Origin: PALSA-1296 sp038210275
GTDB lineage: Bacteria; Bacteroidota; Ignavibacteria; Palsa-1295
Reading direction: 5' to 3'
Assembly (NCBI GenBank): GCA_038210275.1
Contig: JBBQWV010000003.1
Location: 197,398 to 261,397 of the forward strand
Length of the DNA: 64,000 bases
In this document: piece after piece, positions 41,872 through 51,291 of the stretch
How the letters are laid out: every line of letters starts with the position of its first letter
Numbering within the stretch: position 1 is the stretch's first letter
Made by a program: the position numbers and the translations under genes
The notes under the pieces: model-generated
Database searches by the model: none
What the model was told of the DNA's origin: nothing
What the model saw: only the letters and a program-made list of their open reading frames with translations

Positions 41872-42849
41872 TTAAGCTACTACAGCAACCTCTTTGGTTT
41901 TTGTTCTTCCAACAGGCTGATTCACCTTGTTTTTATCACGATGCAACCAGTCATAGGAGATCGCCGAAGCAACAAAGATCGACGAGTATGTTCCTGTGAT
42001 AACACCAACAAGCATCGTAAACGCAAACCCACGAAGAACCTCACCACCCCAAATGAATAGCACAACAAGCGTAAGAAAAACGGTACCTGAGGTGATAATC
42101 GTACGTGGAAGAGTCTCATTAATTGCGCGGTTCATGATCGTTTTCAGATCCTGACCTTTGTACTTTTTCTGATCTTCACGAATTCGATCATAGATGATAA
42201 CCGTATCGTTAACGGAAAATCCTACGATCGTCAGAAAAGCGGCAAGCAAGGTCGAGTTCATTTCCAGATTCAGCCACGGCGCGATACCATTACAGATAAC
42301 GGCAAAGGCGAAAGCAACGAGAACGTCATGCACAATAGCAATAACTGCTCCCATTCCATAAACGAATTTGAACCGGAATGCTAAATAAATAAGGATTACC
42401 AAACACGTAAATAGCACAGCAAAAAGAGATTTTTGCTGAAGCTCTTTTCCGATTTTTGCTCCGATATGAGTATTCTGAAGAGCTATTGCATTATTACCTG
42501 GTATTCCTTTTGCAATAGCTTCAAGTACTTTCTTCGTTGTCTGAGCGCCAGCGTCAGATCCGGCAGCGCCTTCGCGGACGCGAATAAGGACACCTGATTC
42601 ATCGCTTCCATAATACTTTACTTCCGCACCGCGGAAACCACCTGCATCCATCGAAGAACGGATGTCATCGATCTTTACGACTTTATCGAACTTGAGTTGA
42701 ACTTCTGTTCCTCCGGCAAAGTCGATACCAAACTCCACACCTTTTGCCAATGCCCAAACGATACCGGCGACGGTGATGAAGATCGAAACGAAATACCAAG
42801 TACGGCGCTTGCCGATGAAATCTATATTAGTCTTGCGAAAAAAATGCAT
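41872..42849 (-). CDS. secF: Protein translocase subunit SecF
   Basis: 325 residues, six transmembrane helices with a large periplasmic loop after helix 1. N-terminal NIDFIGKRRTWYFVSIF, the FGIDFAGGTEVQLKF segment and VGFSVNDTVIIYDRIRED are diagnostic for SecF. With SecD it uses the proton gradient to help preprotein export through SecYEG. Located 53 bases after secD on the same strand, part of the secD-secF-STAS-purA-hldD run. Confidence 0.95.
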   Translation of the reverse strand: MHFFRKTNIDFIGKRRTWYFVSIFITVAGIVWALAKGVEFGIDFAGGTEVQLKFDKVVKIDDIRSSMDAGGFRGAEVKYYGSDESGVLIRVREGAAGSDAGAQTTKKVLEAIAKGIPGNNAIALQNTHIGAKIGKELQQKSLFAVLFTCLVILIYLAFRFKFVYGMGAVIAIVHDVLVAFAFAVICNGIAPWLNLEMNSTLLAAFLTIVGFSVNDTVIIYDRIREDQKKYKGQDLKTIMNRAINETLPRTIITSGTVFLTLVVLFIWGGEVLRGFAFTMLVGVITGTYSSIFVASAISYDWLHRDKNKVNQPVGRTKTKEVAVVA

Positions 42850-42902
42850 ATCGATTATTTATAAAAATTTATGTACTATGAATTAACTTGAATTACTTGG
42901 TC

Positions 42903-44939
42903 TTATCCGAACTTGATAGCATTCGGTGCGCGCTCAAGAAGAATTTCAAAAATAATTCTTGTGATGACAATGGCAGTAAAGAGCGATGCTGCAATACCGA
43001 TCATGAGCGTTACTGCAAATCCCTGTACCGTGCCTGTACCAAAAGAGTACAAAATGATACCTGAGAAGAATGCAGTCAAATGCCCGTCAAAGATCGGTGC
43101 AAAGGCTCGCTTATAACCATCATCAATTGCAAGCTTCAGAGATTTTCCATTACTAAGCTCCTCTCGGATGCGCTCATAGATGAGAACGTTGGCATCAACG
43201 GCAATACCCACCGTCAACACCAGACCTGCCATACCCGGCAAAGTAAGGGTTGCGCCAAATGTTGCAAGCACAGCAAGGGTAAACAGCAAGTTAATAAGAA
43301 CGGCAAAATCAGCAACAAAACCTCCCGTTACATAATACAGAGCCATAAAAATCATCACGGCAAGAAAACCAAAGAAGATCGACTCTGTACCCTTTGCGAT
43401 AGAATCCGCACCCAGAGATGGACCAATATCTCGCTGTTCGATAATCTTCACGGGAGCAGGTAGCGCTCCTGCTTTCAACACGATCTTCATTAAATTTGCC
43501 TCAGCAAGATCGCGCATTCCTGTAATTACAGAGTTGCCGCCTTCGATCTTTTGGTTGACTCTCGGAGCGGAGTACACTACTCCGTCGAGAACAATAGCAA
43601 TCTGTTTATTAATATTTTCACCAGTTACACGTGCCCACATTCTTGCGCCTTCTTCCTCCATTTGCATGGTGACTTCAGCTTTACCGTCTTTGCTATCTTT
43701 CTCTGCGCCTGTAATATATTTTCCTGTCAATTCAGGCTGAGCATTCAGGAAGTAAATTTCGTAGAAATTATTTCCTTTCGTATCTTTTTCAGGGCGGCTG
43801 AAAGCGAAAGACATTTCACCCTCATACATCGGCTTAATATCGGCTCTACCTAAAATATCAAGAATTGCTTTGCGATCGGGTTCGAGAACGAAAATTCGCG
43901 GATCTTTTGCATTCGCTCCTTTTCTGATGAAGATAGAGAACGGATGCTCCTTTTCAAATTTAGCTGCAGCCTGTTCTTTTGATAAACCTGCATAAGCAAG
44001 ACTATCAGCTACACGAGCAGAATCCTCAGGTGACATTTTCTTTGCAATCTTCGCAGTGGAATCAGATTTTGCTGAAGCAGAATCCTTCGCTGAGGATTTT
44101 GCAGCAACTTCTTTCTTTTTTACAGGTGGTGTCGCTGTGATCTTCTTTGAACTGTCGGTCTTAGAAGCGGAATCTGTTTTTGCAACAAGAGAGGAAGAGT
44201 CGGGCTTTGCAGGGGCAATACCCATCATATACTTATCAATGTTATCAAGAACCTTGTTGACTGTCTTTGGATCTTTGAAAAGCTTGAACTCAAGTTGAGC
44301 AGTTCCTTCCAAGAGCTGACGCACTTGTGATGGATCTCCGACACCCGGTACTTCGATGATAATTCGGCGGGTACCTTCTTTTTGGATAGTTGGCTCAGTG
44401 AGACCAAACTGATCAATACGATTTCTTATAATCTCAATCGCCCTGTCAACAGCTTCATCAGACCCATTCTGTAATGAAGTGGCAATTTCCTTATCATCGC
44501 CTGTTTTGACATCATTTAATAAGAAATAATTGGCAAGGGCTTTTCCTTTTGGTGCCGCGATCTCAGCAAATTTTTTCGTAAAGATCGAGACAACAGCCTC
44601 TTTCGAAGATTCTTCTTCTGTGCGTGTGGCTTCTAACACTTGTTCAAAGATCGCATCTTTGCTGGTGGCTTGCTCATCGATGAATTTAAGGACATCAACT
44701 TCCATCGTGAAATAGCTTCCACCTTGAAGATCTAACCCAAGTTTGATAGCTTTCTTGTTTGTTGATTTTATTGACTCATCATTCGCGACAATATATTGCG
44801 CCTTCTTTGCAGAGTCCTTCGGACCGAACGCTTCGATGGCCGAATGATACTGTCTGGATTGCCAAGTTGGGTATAGCGCCCAAAGCGAGCCGGCTATACA
44901 TATTAGAACGACGATGATTAAAGTACGATTTTTCTTCAC
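42903..44939 (-). CDS. secD: Protein translocase subunit SecD
   Basis: 678 residues. LGLDLQGGSYFTMEVD near residue 67, the P1 periplasmic region with IEIIRNRIDQFGLTEPTIQ and IIIEVPGVGDPSQVRQLLEG, and the membrane part with GLVLTVGIAVDANVLIYERI. Compared with E. coli SecD it has an inserted low-complexity stretch of about 75 residues (roughly 247-322), made of Ser, Lys, Ala and Asp (SSKKITATPPVKKK, SAKDSASAKSDSTAK), within P1. First gene of the run. A 765-base repeat-bearing gap separates it from the fibre-like cluster downstream of which it lies on the same strand. Confidence 0.95.
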   Translation of the reverse strand: MKKNRTLIIVVLICIAGSLWALYPTWQSRQYHSAIEAFGPKDSAKKAQYIVANDESIKSTNKKAIKLGLDLQGGSYFTMEVDVLKFIDEQATSKDAIFEQVLEATRTEEESSKEAVVSIFTKKFAEIAAPKGKALANYFLLNDVKTGDDKEIATSLQNGSDEAVDRAIEIIRNRIDQFGLTEPTIQKEGTRRIIIEVPGVGDPSQVRQLLEGTAQLEFKLFKDPKTVNKVLDNIDKYMMGIAPAKPDSSSLVAKTDSASKTDSSKKITATPPVKKKEVAAKSSAKDSASAKSDSTAKIAKKMSPEDSARVADSLAYAGLSKEQAAAKFEKEHPFSIFIRKGANAKDPRIFVLEPDRKAILDILGRADIKPMYEGEMSFAFSRPEKDTKGNNFYEIYFLNAQPELTGKYITGAEKDSKDGKAEVTMQMEEEGARMWARVTGENINKQIAIVLDGVVYSAPRVNQKIEGGNSVITGMRDLAEANLMKIVLKAGALPAPVKIIEQRDIGPSLGADSIAKGTESIFFGFLAVMIFMALYYVTGGFVADFAVLINLLFTLAVLATFGATLTLPGMAGLVLTVGIAVDANVLIYERIREELSNGKSLKLAIDDGYKRAFAPIFDGHLTAFFSGIILYSFGTGTVQGFAVTLMIGIAASLFTAIVITRIIFEILLERAPNAIKFG

Positions 44940-45225
44940 GTTAAGTTATTTAATAAATCACTACAAAAGACACCGCATAACACGAAACTTTGCAAAGCGG
45001 CTCCCCAATTTCCGGTTAATCTGCCATGCGGAAAAACTTTTTATCCCCAATCTGTTCCCGAAATCCACAAAAACATAAAAACTACCCTAATCTAAATTCC
45101 TCAGGACATATTTTGTATGCGTAAAATTTACGTCCTTGAAGTACCTTTTAGGGGATTGAAAATTCCATAGTATCTGGAAGATAAACTAATTAATTTATTC
45201 TATCAGAAGAAAGTTTGAAAAAAAA

Positions 45226-45318
45226 ACTCCCCACTTCCGAAAAAGCAGGGAGCCATTAGTTTGCCTTATCAACAAGCCGTAATTATAGGCTACGGCGCCT
45301 TGTGAGCGGTGAGGAAAA
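45226..45318 (-). repeat. Structured direct repeat, copy 1
   Basis: About 90 bases, nearly identical to copy 2 at 45585-45678 (core starts 360 bases apart). Read on the minus strand it forms ACAAGGCGCCGTA / TACGGCTTGT, then a conserved single-stranded-looking stretch ending GGCAAACTAATGGC, then a hairpin (CCCTGC / GTGGGG) followed by a run of nine T. This copy is closest to a terminator-like end. The rest of the 44940-45704 gap shows no gene. Function unknown: small RNA, cis element or REP-type mobile repeat. Confidence 0.7.
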
Positions 45319-45584
45319 TTTTTGTAAAGATTTTAAAGATTGCTCCACTAATGTTTTGCATAACTAATTTCGTAATACAAAAATACATAATTTTATCACG
45401 AAATCCTACTTCAAACCATACTCTATTTGCCAGTATTCTTACTTTTTACATGACTTTAGAGGGAAAACCGCAGAATATGAGCCGTATTAAAGACACCTGA
45501 TTTTATCTCATTCTTACTAAGAATGAAATAATTTCATTATATACATCTACCTTAGCCGTAAATGTATTTCTGCCTTAAAACACA

Positions 45585-45678
45585 AACCCCCCGCTTTCGA
45601 AAAAGCGGGGAGCCATTAGTTTGCCTTATCAACAAGCCGTAATTTAGGCTACGGCGCCTTGTGAGGACGGTGAGAAAA
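45585..45678 (-). repeat. Structured direct repeat, copy 2
   Basis: Same element as copy 1, starting 27 bases after the stop of the 648-residue fibre-like gene. A 34-base core around GCCTTATCAACAAGCCG is identical in the two. The terminal hairpin here is a perfect CCCCGC/GCGGGG (45589-45594 with 45605-45610) followed on the minus strand by GGTTTGTGTTTT, so it can serve as that gene's terminator. The compensating change in the hairpin arms (CCCCGC against CCCTGC) suggests the fold is kept. Confidence 0.72.
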
Positions 45679-45704
45679 CCTTATAAGGTTCTATTTTTTA
45701 ACAA

Positions 45705-47651
45705 TTATTTTGCTCTAGTCGCTTTTAGATAAGAATTCTTTTGTATAGTAGCTTTTTTTGATGTCGAAGTAGCAGGTGCCCATTGAATGTGTACTGTTCC
45801 GCTGGTAGAGCCTCCAACAATTATTCCTTGCAAAGTTATTGGACCGGCAGTATCATCATCAGAGATTACAAAATTTGTAGCCCCTTTTGTCCCTGATGTC
45901 GTCAGCCAACTACCGGCGATGTCCTCTTCGTCATCTCCGTAGCCAAGAGCATAAACATGCAAAGTGCCGGATGGTATTGTAACTGCGACTTTCATATCCG
46001 GAGCATCATCATCTTCCCCGTCAGTTGTAGGATCAAGTTGCACAACAACCTCCCATGTCTCATTTGCACCGATGCTAAATGACAAGTCATTATCATTTTG
46101 TAGAGTGGTGCTATTAGTAATGGTTTCATCGCTGCCTTTGATCGCAAATGTGACAGCCCCGATTTGAGATGATTGATCTACCCAACTAAGAACACCGGAT
46201 CCGTTATTTTGGAGTACAGTGCCTGTTGCACCTTGAGCAATCGGAAGAGTATAGTTGATAGTCGTTGATCCCTGAGCGCCGGACTGGAAAGTTGTAATTC
46301 CTGTGCTCGTCCCTTTTAGTTGTAACTGTCCATCAATTGTACCATTCCCACTGATATTATAATTAGCGGTCTGAAGGTTCGTGCCATTGACTATGTAACT
46401 TCCCGATAGACTTGGAATATCAGTCGCAGATAAGGCACGGAATGTAGGCACAGCCGCTGCCCCAGATATTGGTCCGGCAAACACGATTGCAGCATTTTGA
46501 GAATTCAACGAAGCTGTTAATGTTCCACTTGATGTAACAGGAGAATTCGTCACTGTGAAAATAGATGGCATTGCTAATCCTACACTCGTTACACCTGACG
46601 GTGATGAATTTGTCCAACTTAGAGTACCGGTATTGCTGCTGCTCAGCACCTGACCGCTCGTCGGAGCAGTGATCGGAAGGGTATAGTTAATATTTGTTGC
46701 TCCCTGTGCTCCTGCTTGGAAAGTTGTGATTCCTGTTGATGTTCCTTGGAATTGCAATTTACCGCCGATGCCACCATTGCCAGAAATGTTAAAATTTCCT
46801 GTCTGAAGTGAAGTTCCATTGACAATGTAACTTCCAGATAGACTTGGTATATCAGTCGCAGATAAGGCTCGGAAAGTCGGTACTGCCGCTGCTCCTGATA
46901 CCGGTCCGGCAAATACGATTGCAGCGTTTTGAGTCTTCCATGCGCCTGTCAACGTTCCAGAAGTAGTAACCGGAGAATTAGAAATAGTGAATTCAGTAGT
47001 TGGAAGTGCAAGTCCGACACTTGTTACGGTACCACCCGTCAAAGAAGTCCAACTCATTGCTCCACCTGTTGTTGAACTAAGAATTTGACCGTTTACAGAT
47101 GGTGCTGTTAAAGGAAGCGTATAATTGACACCAACTGATTGCGTCGCTCCGGTAGCAAATGTATTATATCCGAGAAGGCCCTGGAGTTGCAATTGACCCG
47201 GATTGACATTGGTGCCAACAACTACTTTACCCGCTGAAGTAACCCGCATTCTTTCAATATTATTGGTCTTCGTTACAAAATCATTAGCATCGGTTGTTCC
47301 GATGAAATTTATCAACGAAGTAGTACCAGAATTTCCTGTCAGCGTCCAGCACGTAATATTTGCAGCGCTTCCCCACCCTAAGGTATAGACGCTATTAATA
47401 GGATCAATCGTAATAACTTTGAGAGTCTGATCCAAAGCGGTCGGAGCGGATGACGGAAGCAAGAACGTATAGTTCGTTGCAAGCAGACTTGAAGCGCCGA
47501 AAGTGACTGCAAACGACGGAGCAAGATAATTCTGCAATGCAATATATTGTTCGTTATGGACGCTTTGTGCTTTCGCCCCACCAAAGTTCATTACGATCGT
47601 CAATACAATCGCTGCAATGGTTATACTGTGAAAAAATCTTGTATGCTTCAT
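45705..47651 (-). CDS. Secreted fibre-like repeat protein (648 aa)
   Basis: Signal peptide MKHTRFFHSITIAAIVLTIV ending near AKAQ. The middle is made of two near-identical units of about 105 residues (GPVSGAAAVPTFRALSATDI, PSLSGSYIVNGT, FQGTSTGITTFQ, INYTLPITAPTSGQVL) with a third partial unit before them. Such wording (RALSATDIPSL; GQVLSSxxTGTLSW) is typical of phage tail-fibre and related bacterial surface proteins. The C-terminal 170 residues form a separate beta domain beginning FAIKGSDETITNSTTLQNDN and ending IQWAPATSTSKKATIQKNSY, also of tail-fibre type. No T9SS sorting domain is seen. Last gene of a four-gene minus-strand cluster of related proteins. Confidence 0.78.
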   Translation of the reverse strand: MKHTRFFHSITIAAIVLTIVMNFGGAKAQSVHNEQYIALQNYLAPSFAVTFGASSLLATNYTFLLPSSAPTALDQTLKVITIDPINSVYTLGWGSAANITCWTLTGNSGTTSLINFIGTTDANDFVTKTNNIERMRVTSAGKVVVGTNVNPGQLQLQGLLGYNTFATGATQSVGVNYTLPLTAPSVNGQILSSTTGGAMSWTSLTGGTVTSVGLALPTTEFTISNSPVTTSGTLTGAWKTQNAAIVFAGPVSGAAAVPTFRALSATDIPSLSGSYIVNGTSLQTGNFNISGNGGIGGKLQFQGTSTGITTFQAGAQGATNINYTLPITAPTSGQVLSSSNTGTLSWTNSSPSGVTSVGLAMPSIFTVTNSPVTSSGTLTASLNSQNAAIVFAGPISGAAAVPTFRALSATDIPSLSGSYIVNGTNLQTANYNISGNGTIDGQLQLKGTSTGITTFQSGAQGSTTINYTLPIAQGATGTVLQNNGSGVLSWVDQSSQIGAVTFAIKGSDETITNSTTLQNDNDLSFSIGANETWEVVVQLDPTTDGEDDDAPDMKVAVTIPSGTLHVYALGYGDDEEDIAGSWLTTSGTKGATNFVISDDDTAGPITLQGIIVGGSTSGTVHIQWAPATSTSKKATIQKNSYLKATRAK

Positions 47652-47687
47652 AATTAATATTTACAATTGATGATTATTGCGCGCTAA

Positions 47688-50600
47688 TTAGTTGGTGGAT
47701 CTTGCAGTTTCGACCCACTCTGAACCATCCCATATTAAACTAAGAGTGGAATGGATCGTATTGGGCGCAAATGAGCCCGATAACTTCAAATTGGTTCCGG
47801 AATCGAATTTCAAAATCCTGCTTGTTGGGGTTGCCTGAACACCTTCAACCTGAATGATCAGCACTTGACCGTCCTGTAAGCCATCAGATAATGTCATTGT
47901 GTAGGTTCCATTATTTCCGTCATGCGTAATGCGAAGGTATGATCTATTTCCTACAGTAATTGTAGAAGTTGCTGTTATATTACTCGTTGCAGGGCGTAAA
48001 CTTGCTGCACCATCAACATCAAGCTGTGTATTAGGTGTCTGTGTACCGATAGCTGTTAAGCCAGCACTATTGATATATAATCTCTGAGTCATTGCTGATC
48101 CATTGCTCGTATTGAGCACAAAATGATTTGCAATGCCGGAAGCTGACGGTGCTGCATCAGCAATAAAATCCATCTGACCAGCCTCAATGAATGATCCATT
48201 GTAATAGCCCCGATATTTGTACCCTCCAAGATCATCGCCGCTGGCAACGTTCGTTGGTGCTGCGATTGTGCCACGTGAACGTTGTGTCACAAATTCACCG
48301 CCATTATTCGCCGTATTGTTATAAGTCGAAAGTATGACATCATTGGTGGCATCATCATCTTCCTGACTTGCAACATGAAGGATCGATTTCGGTTCTTTAT
48401 ATCCAATTCCTACATAACCGCTTGGAGCGATACGCATACGCTCTGTATTATTAGTGAAGAGTTCGATCGGTTGTGCAGTAGTTGTATTCGTTGTCGCAAT
48501 GACAAGAGGCTGAGTGGTTGTTGTTCCGAGGAAACTACCACTTGTGCCATTCCAAGCTGTTGAAGTTGGGTTTCCGGTAAGTGTCCAGAAACTTCCAGTA
48601 GGTGTTGACCACGTTGGTGTTGTTCCAACGATAGTCAGTACCGTTCCAGCTGCGCCAGGTGCAACTGCTGCAGCATTGTTCGAAGCATTACCAACGAAGA
48701 TGTTATCTTTGGTTAAGCCAATATTCAGATTAGGAATATTTACCGTTCCGTACAAATTCGTTGTGCTCGTGTTATTGCCGATATTTGTTGTACCACCTGT
48801 AGAGGTATTATTGATATTCGTCGTGTTATTTGTTCCGGTATTGGAAATATTCGTAGTAGTAGTGTTACCACCAATTGTTGTTCCCCATGTCGGTGTAGTT
48901 CCGACGATTGTCAGCACTTGACCGGCTGTTCCCGGAGCATAAGCTGTTGCAATACCTGCAACACCACGGAAGATGTTATCAGTAGCAAGCGGAATTGAAG
49001 GAGTGTTATTAAAAATAACTGTTCCGTTCAATGTTGTTACTGATGGACCGGTGTTATTACCGATCGTATTAATCGCTGTTGTACCGGTACCAAAATTATT
49101 CGTAGCGTTATTTGTGGTGCCGAAGTTCGTAACATTGCCAATGATAGAAGTCGTTGTCGTTGTGCTGCCGATGGAGTTGCTCCATGTTGGTGTCGTGCCA
49201 ACGATCGTTAACACTGTTCCGGCTGCGCCGGGAGCGTAAGCTGTTGCAACACCTGCAACTCCTCGGAAAATATTATCCGTTGCAAGCGTTTGCGTGAGTG
49301 TGACAGGATTTGTGAAATTCACATTACCACCAAATGTCGTCGTTGTTCCCCCATTACCTGTCGGACCTGCGCCGATAAAGATCTGGGCGTTACCGGTTGG
49401 ATTTACTGGTCCGTTGGCGATATTTGTCGTCGTTCCTGGACTGTTCGAAGTATTAATGTTCGTCGTAATACCCTGAACATTCGTTGTTACTGTCGAACTT
49501 GAACCGAGAGTTGTACTCCAGGTCGGTGTTGTTCCCACAATACCCAACACTGTTCCTGCTGCACCGGGAGGAACTGCTGCTGCTTTATTCGAGGCATTAC
49601 CAACGAAGATATTATCCTTCGTAAGCGGTATGGAAGGTGTATTGTTGAAAATCACAGTACCATTGAGTGTGGTAACAGATGGACCGGTGTTATTTCCAAT
49701 CGTATTGATCGCTGTCGTACCGGTACCAAAATTATTTGTTGCGCTATTCGTAGTGCCGAAGTTGGTAACATTTCCAATAATCGAAGTCGTCGTCGTTGTG
49801 CTGCCTATTGAGTTGCTCCAAGTAGGCGTAGTACCAACGATAGTCAACACTGTTCCTGCTGCACCTGGAGGAACCTGAGCCGCATTGTTCGATGCATTGC
49901 CAACGAAGACATTATCCTTCGTTAAGCCAAGAGTCAATCCCGGAATATTTACTGTTCCGAAGAAATTCGTGGTGCTCGTAGCATTACCAATATTCGTCGT
50001 TCCACCTGTCGAAGAGTTATTGATATTCGTCGTATTTGGTCCACCGCTATTCGAGATATTCGTCGTCAAACCGCCACCGCCTAAAGTCGTACTCCAGGTT
50101 GGAGTTGTACCAACGATGCTCAGCACTGTTCCGGCTGCACCGGGTGCGTATGCTGTTGCAACACCTGCAACACCTCGAAAGATATTATCCGTTGCTAGAG
50201 TCTGCGTGAGCGTGACAGGATTAGTGAAATTCACATTACCGCCAAAGGTTGTCGTTGTTCCGCCATTTCCTGTCGGTCCTGCTCCGATAAAGATCTGGGC
50301 ATTTCCGGTTGGATTTACTGATCCGTTGGCGATATTTGTCGTCGTTCCTGGACTGTTCGAAGTATTGATGTTCGTCGTAATACCCTGAACATTCGTTGTT
50401 ACTGTCGAACTTGAACCGAGAGATGTGCTCCAAGTTGGTGTTGTTCCAACAATCGATAATACTGTTCCTGCTGCACCGGGAGGAACCTGAGCAGCATTGT
50501 TCGATGCGTTACCAACAAAGACATTGTCCTTAGTCAATCCAAGAGCAAGTCCAGGAATATTCACCGTTCCGAAGATATTGGTAATACTGGTTGGATTGCT

Positions 50601-51107
50601 GATATTTGTTGTATCATTTCCACCCGTAAAGTTAATATTAAACGTTTTATTCGTTCCGCCGCCGATCGCATTGCTCCAGGTTGGAGTTGTACCAACGATG
50701 CTCAGCACTGTTCCGGCTCCGCCGGGGGCAACTGCGGTAGCAATATTTGAAGCATTACCGACAAAAATGTTGTCTGTCGCAAGTGGAGTGGTGATAGATG
50801 CCCACGCAGGAATACCTGACCCGTTAATGGTCAAGACCTGCCCAGTAGTACCTGCTGCTAACCAGCTCAATATACCGGTGGCGTTGCTCGTATAGAGCAT
50901 TGAACCTGTTCCGCCAACAGTTGGTGGGAAGGTAAGCGCATAATTTGTTACTCCGGTAGTGGGAGTTGCAAGAGTGATGGTATTGCCTGCGCCATTTTTC
51001 ATGACGAATTTTACGCTAGTAGTCGGGTTTCCTGATTGTCCGAAGACAACCTGAGAACCTCCGGCTATGAGGCAGCACGCTACGATAAAAAATTTGATGT
51101 ACTTCAT
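47688..51107 (-). CDS. Giant secreted modular repeat protein, tail-fibre-like (1139 aa)
   Basis: Signal peptide MKYIKFFIVACCLIAGGSQV ending near FGQ. From about residue 60 to 850 the protein is eight units, each opening with an L(T/A)(K/T)DN-I/V-F phrase (DNIFVGNASN or DNIFRGVAG), then PGAAGTVLxIVGTTPTWS, then one of three variable modules: A (VTTNVQGITTNINTSNSPGT), B (TTTTSIIGNVTNFGTTN), or C (STGGTTNIGN with GTVNIP). The last 250 residues are non-repetitive, with RMRIAPSGYVGIGYKEPKS and LDVDGAASLRP, phrases seen in tail-fibre-like surface proteins. Asn, Thr and Gly make up most of the repeats; there are almost no charged residues. Location probably cell surface; function unknown. Lies 36 bases upstream of the 648-residue gene. 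Confidence 0.8.
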   Translation of the reverse strand: MKYIKFFIVACCLIAGGSQVVFGQSGNPTTSVKFVMKNGAGNTITLATPTTGVTNYALTFPPTVGGTGSMLYTSNATGILSWLAAGTTGQVLTINGSGIPAWASITTPLATDNIFVGNASNIATAVAPGGAGTVLSIVGTTPTWSNAIGGGTNKTFNINFTGGNDTTNISNPTSITNIFGTVNIPGLALGLTKDNVFVGNASNNAAQVPPGAAGTVLSIVGTTPTWSTSLGSSSTVTTNVQGITTNINTSNSPGTTTNIANGSVNPTGNAQIFIGAGPTGNGGTTTTFGGNVNFTNPVTLTQTLATDNIFRGVAGVATAYAPGAAGTVLSIVGTTPTWSTTLGGGGLTTNISNSGGPNTTNINNSSTGGTTNIGNATSTTNFFGTVNIPGLTLGLTKDNVFVGNASNNAAQVPPGAAGTVLTIVGTTPTWSNSIGSTTTTTSIIGNVTNFGTTNSATNNFGTGTTAINTIGNNTGPSVTTLNGTVIFNNTPSIPLTKDNIFVGNASNKAAAVPPGAAGTVLGIVGTTPTWSTTLGSSSTVTTNVQGITTNINTSNSPGTTTNIANGPVNPTGNAQIFIGAGPTGNGGTTTTFGGNVNFTNPVTLTQTLATDNIFRGVAGVATAYAPGAAGTVLTIVGTTPTWSNSIGSTTTTTSIIGNVTNFGTTNNATNNFGTGTTAINTIGNNTGPSVTTLNGTVIFNNTPSIPLATDNIFRGVAGIATAYAPGTAGQVLTIVGTTPTWGTTIGGNTTTTNISNTGTNNTTNINNTSTGGTTNIGNNTSTTNLYGTVNIPNLNIGLTKDNIFVGNASNNAAAVAPGAAGTVLTIVGTTPTWSTPTGSFWTLTGNPTSTAWNGTSGSFLGTTTTQPLVIATTNTTTAQPIELFTNNTERMRIAPSGYVGIGYKEPKSILHVASQEDDDATNDVILSTYNNTANNGGEFVTQRSRGTIAAPTNVASGDDLGGYKYRGYYNGSFIEAGQMDFIADAAPSASGIANHFVLNTSNGSAMTQRLYINSAGLTAIGTQTPNTQLDVDGAASLRPATSNITATSTITVGNRSYLRITHDGNNGTYTMTLSDGLQDGQVLIIQVEGVQATPTSRILKFDSGTNLKLSGSFAPNTIHSTLSLIWDGSEWVETARSTN
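48600..50900 (-). repeat. Coding tandem and interspersed DNA repeats within the 1139-aa gene
   Basis: Near-identical DNA blocks alternate: module B at about 49021-49185 and 49660-49819, and module A at about 49285-49515 and 50195-50430, all joined by a recurring CCAACGATxxTCAxCACTGTTCC-like segment. Many differences between copies are third-position changes, so the repeats are old enough to have drifted but are kept at protein level. Confidence 0.8.
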
Positions 51108-51240
51108 TCGCTTTTACGCTTTATTGATGCTTATCATCTGTTAATTGAACGAGAATTCCACGACGTTTTGAGATCTAATAGTGAAGAGAGTATTTCTCTT
51201 CATTACTGATAGACAAATTAGGCTATCAGGCTAAAAACCT

Positions 51241-51280
51241 GCATGGCAGCGCCCCTCCCGTGCGGAGGGCGCAACCATGC
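51241..51280 (-). terminator. Strong hairpin after the 334-aa fibre-like gene
   Basis: On the minus strand GCATGG..GCGCCC..GGGCGC..CCATGC forms a 17- to 18-pair stem with small internal loops, followed by AGGTTTTT. It stands 12 bases past the stop of the 334-residue gene and could end or attenuate transcription before the giant gene. A second hairpin (GAAGAGA/TCTCTTC) lies at about 51183-51205. Confidence 0.7.
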
Positions 51281-51291
51281 TTTGGCTCATA

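Noticed and set aside
45309..45500. 63-residue plus-strand frame between the two structured repeats
   Set aside because: Starts inside repeat copy 1, no ribosome binding site, no recognisable protein character.
45226..45678. c-di-GMP-I (GEMM) riboswitch, suggested by ATAAGGCAAAC on the minus strand
   Set aside because: The GACGCAAAGC and GCAGCCGGGTTACC parts of the GEMM core are missing, and the element lies at the 3' end of a gene.
48600..50900. Regular repeats suggesting a CRISPR array
   Set aside because: Repeats are in frame, code for protein modules, differ in length and have no spacer pattern.
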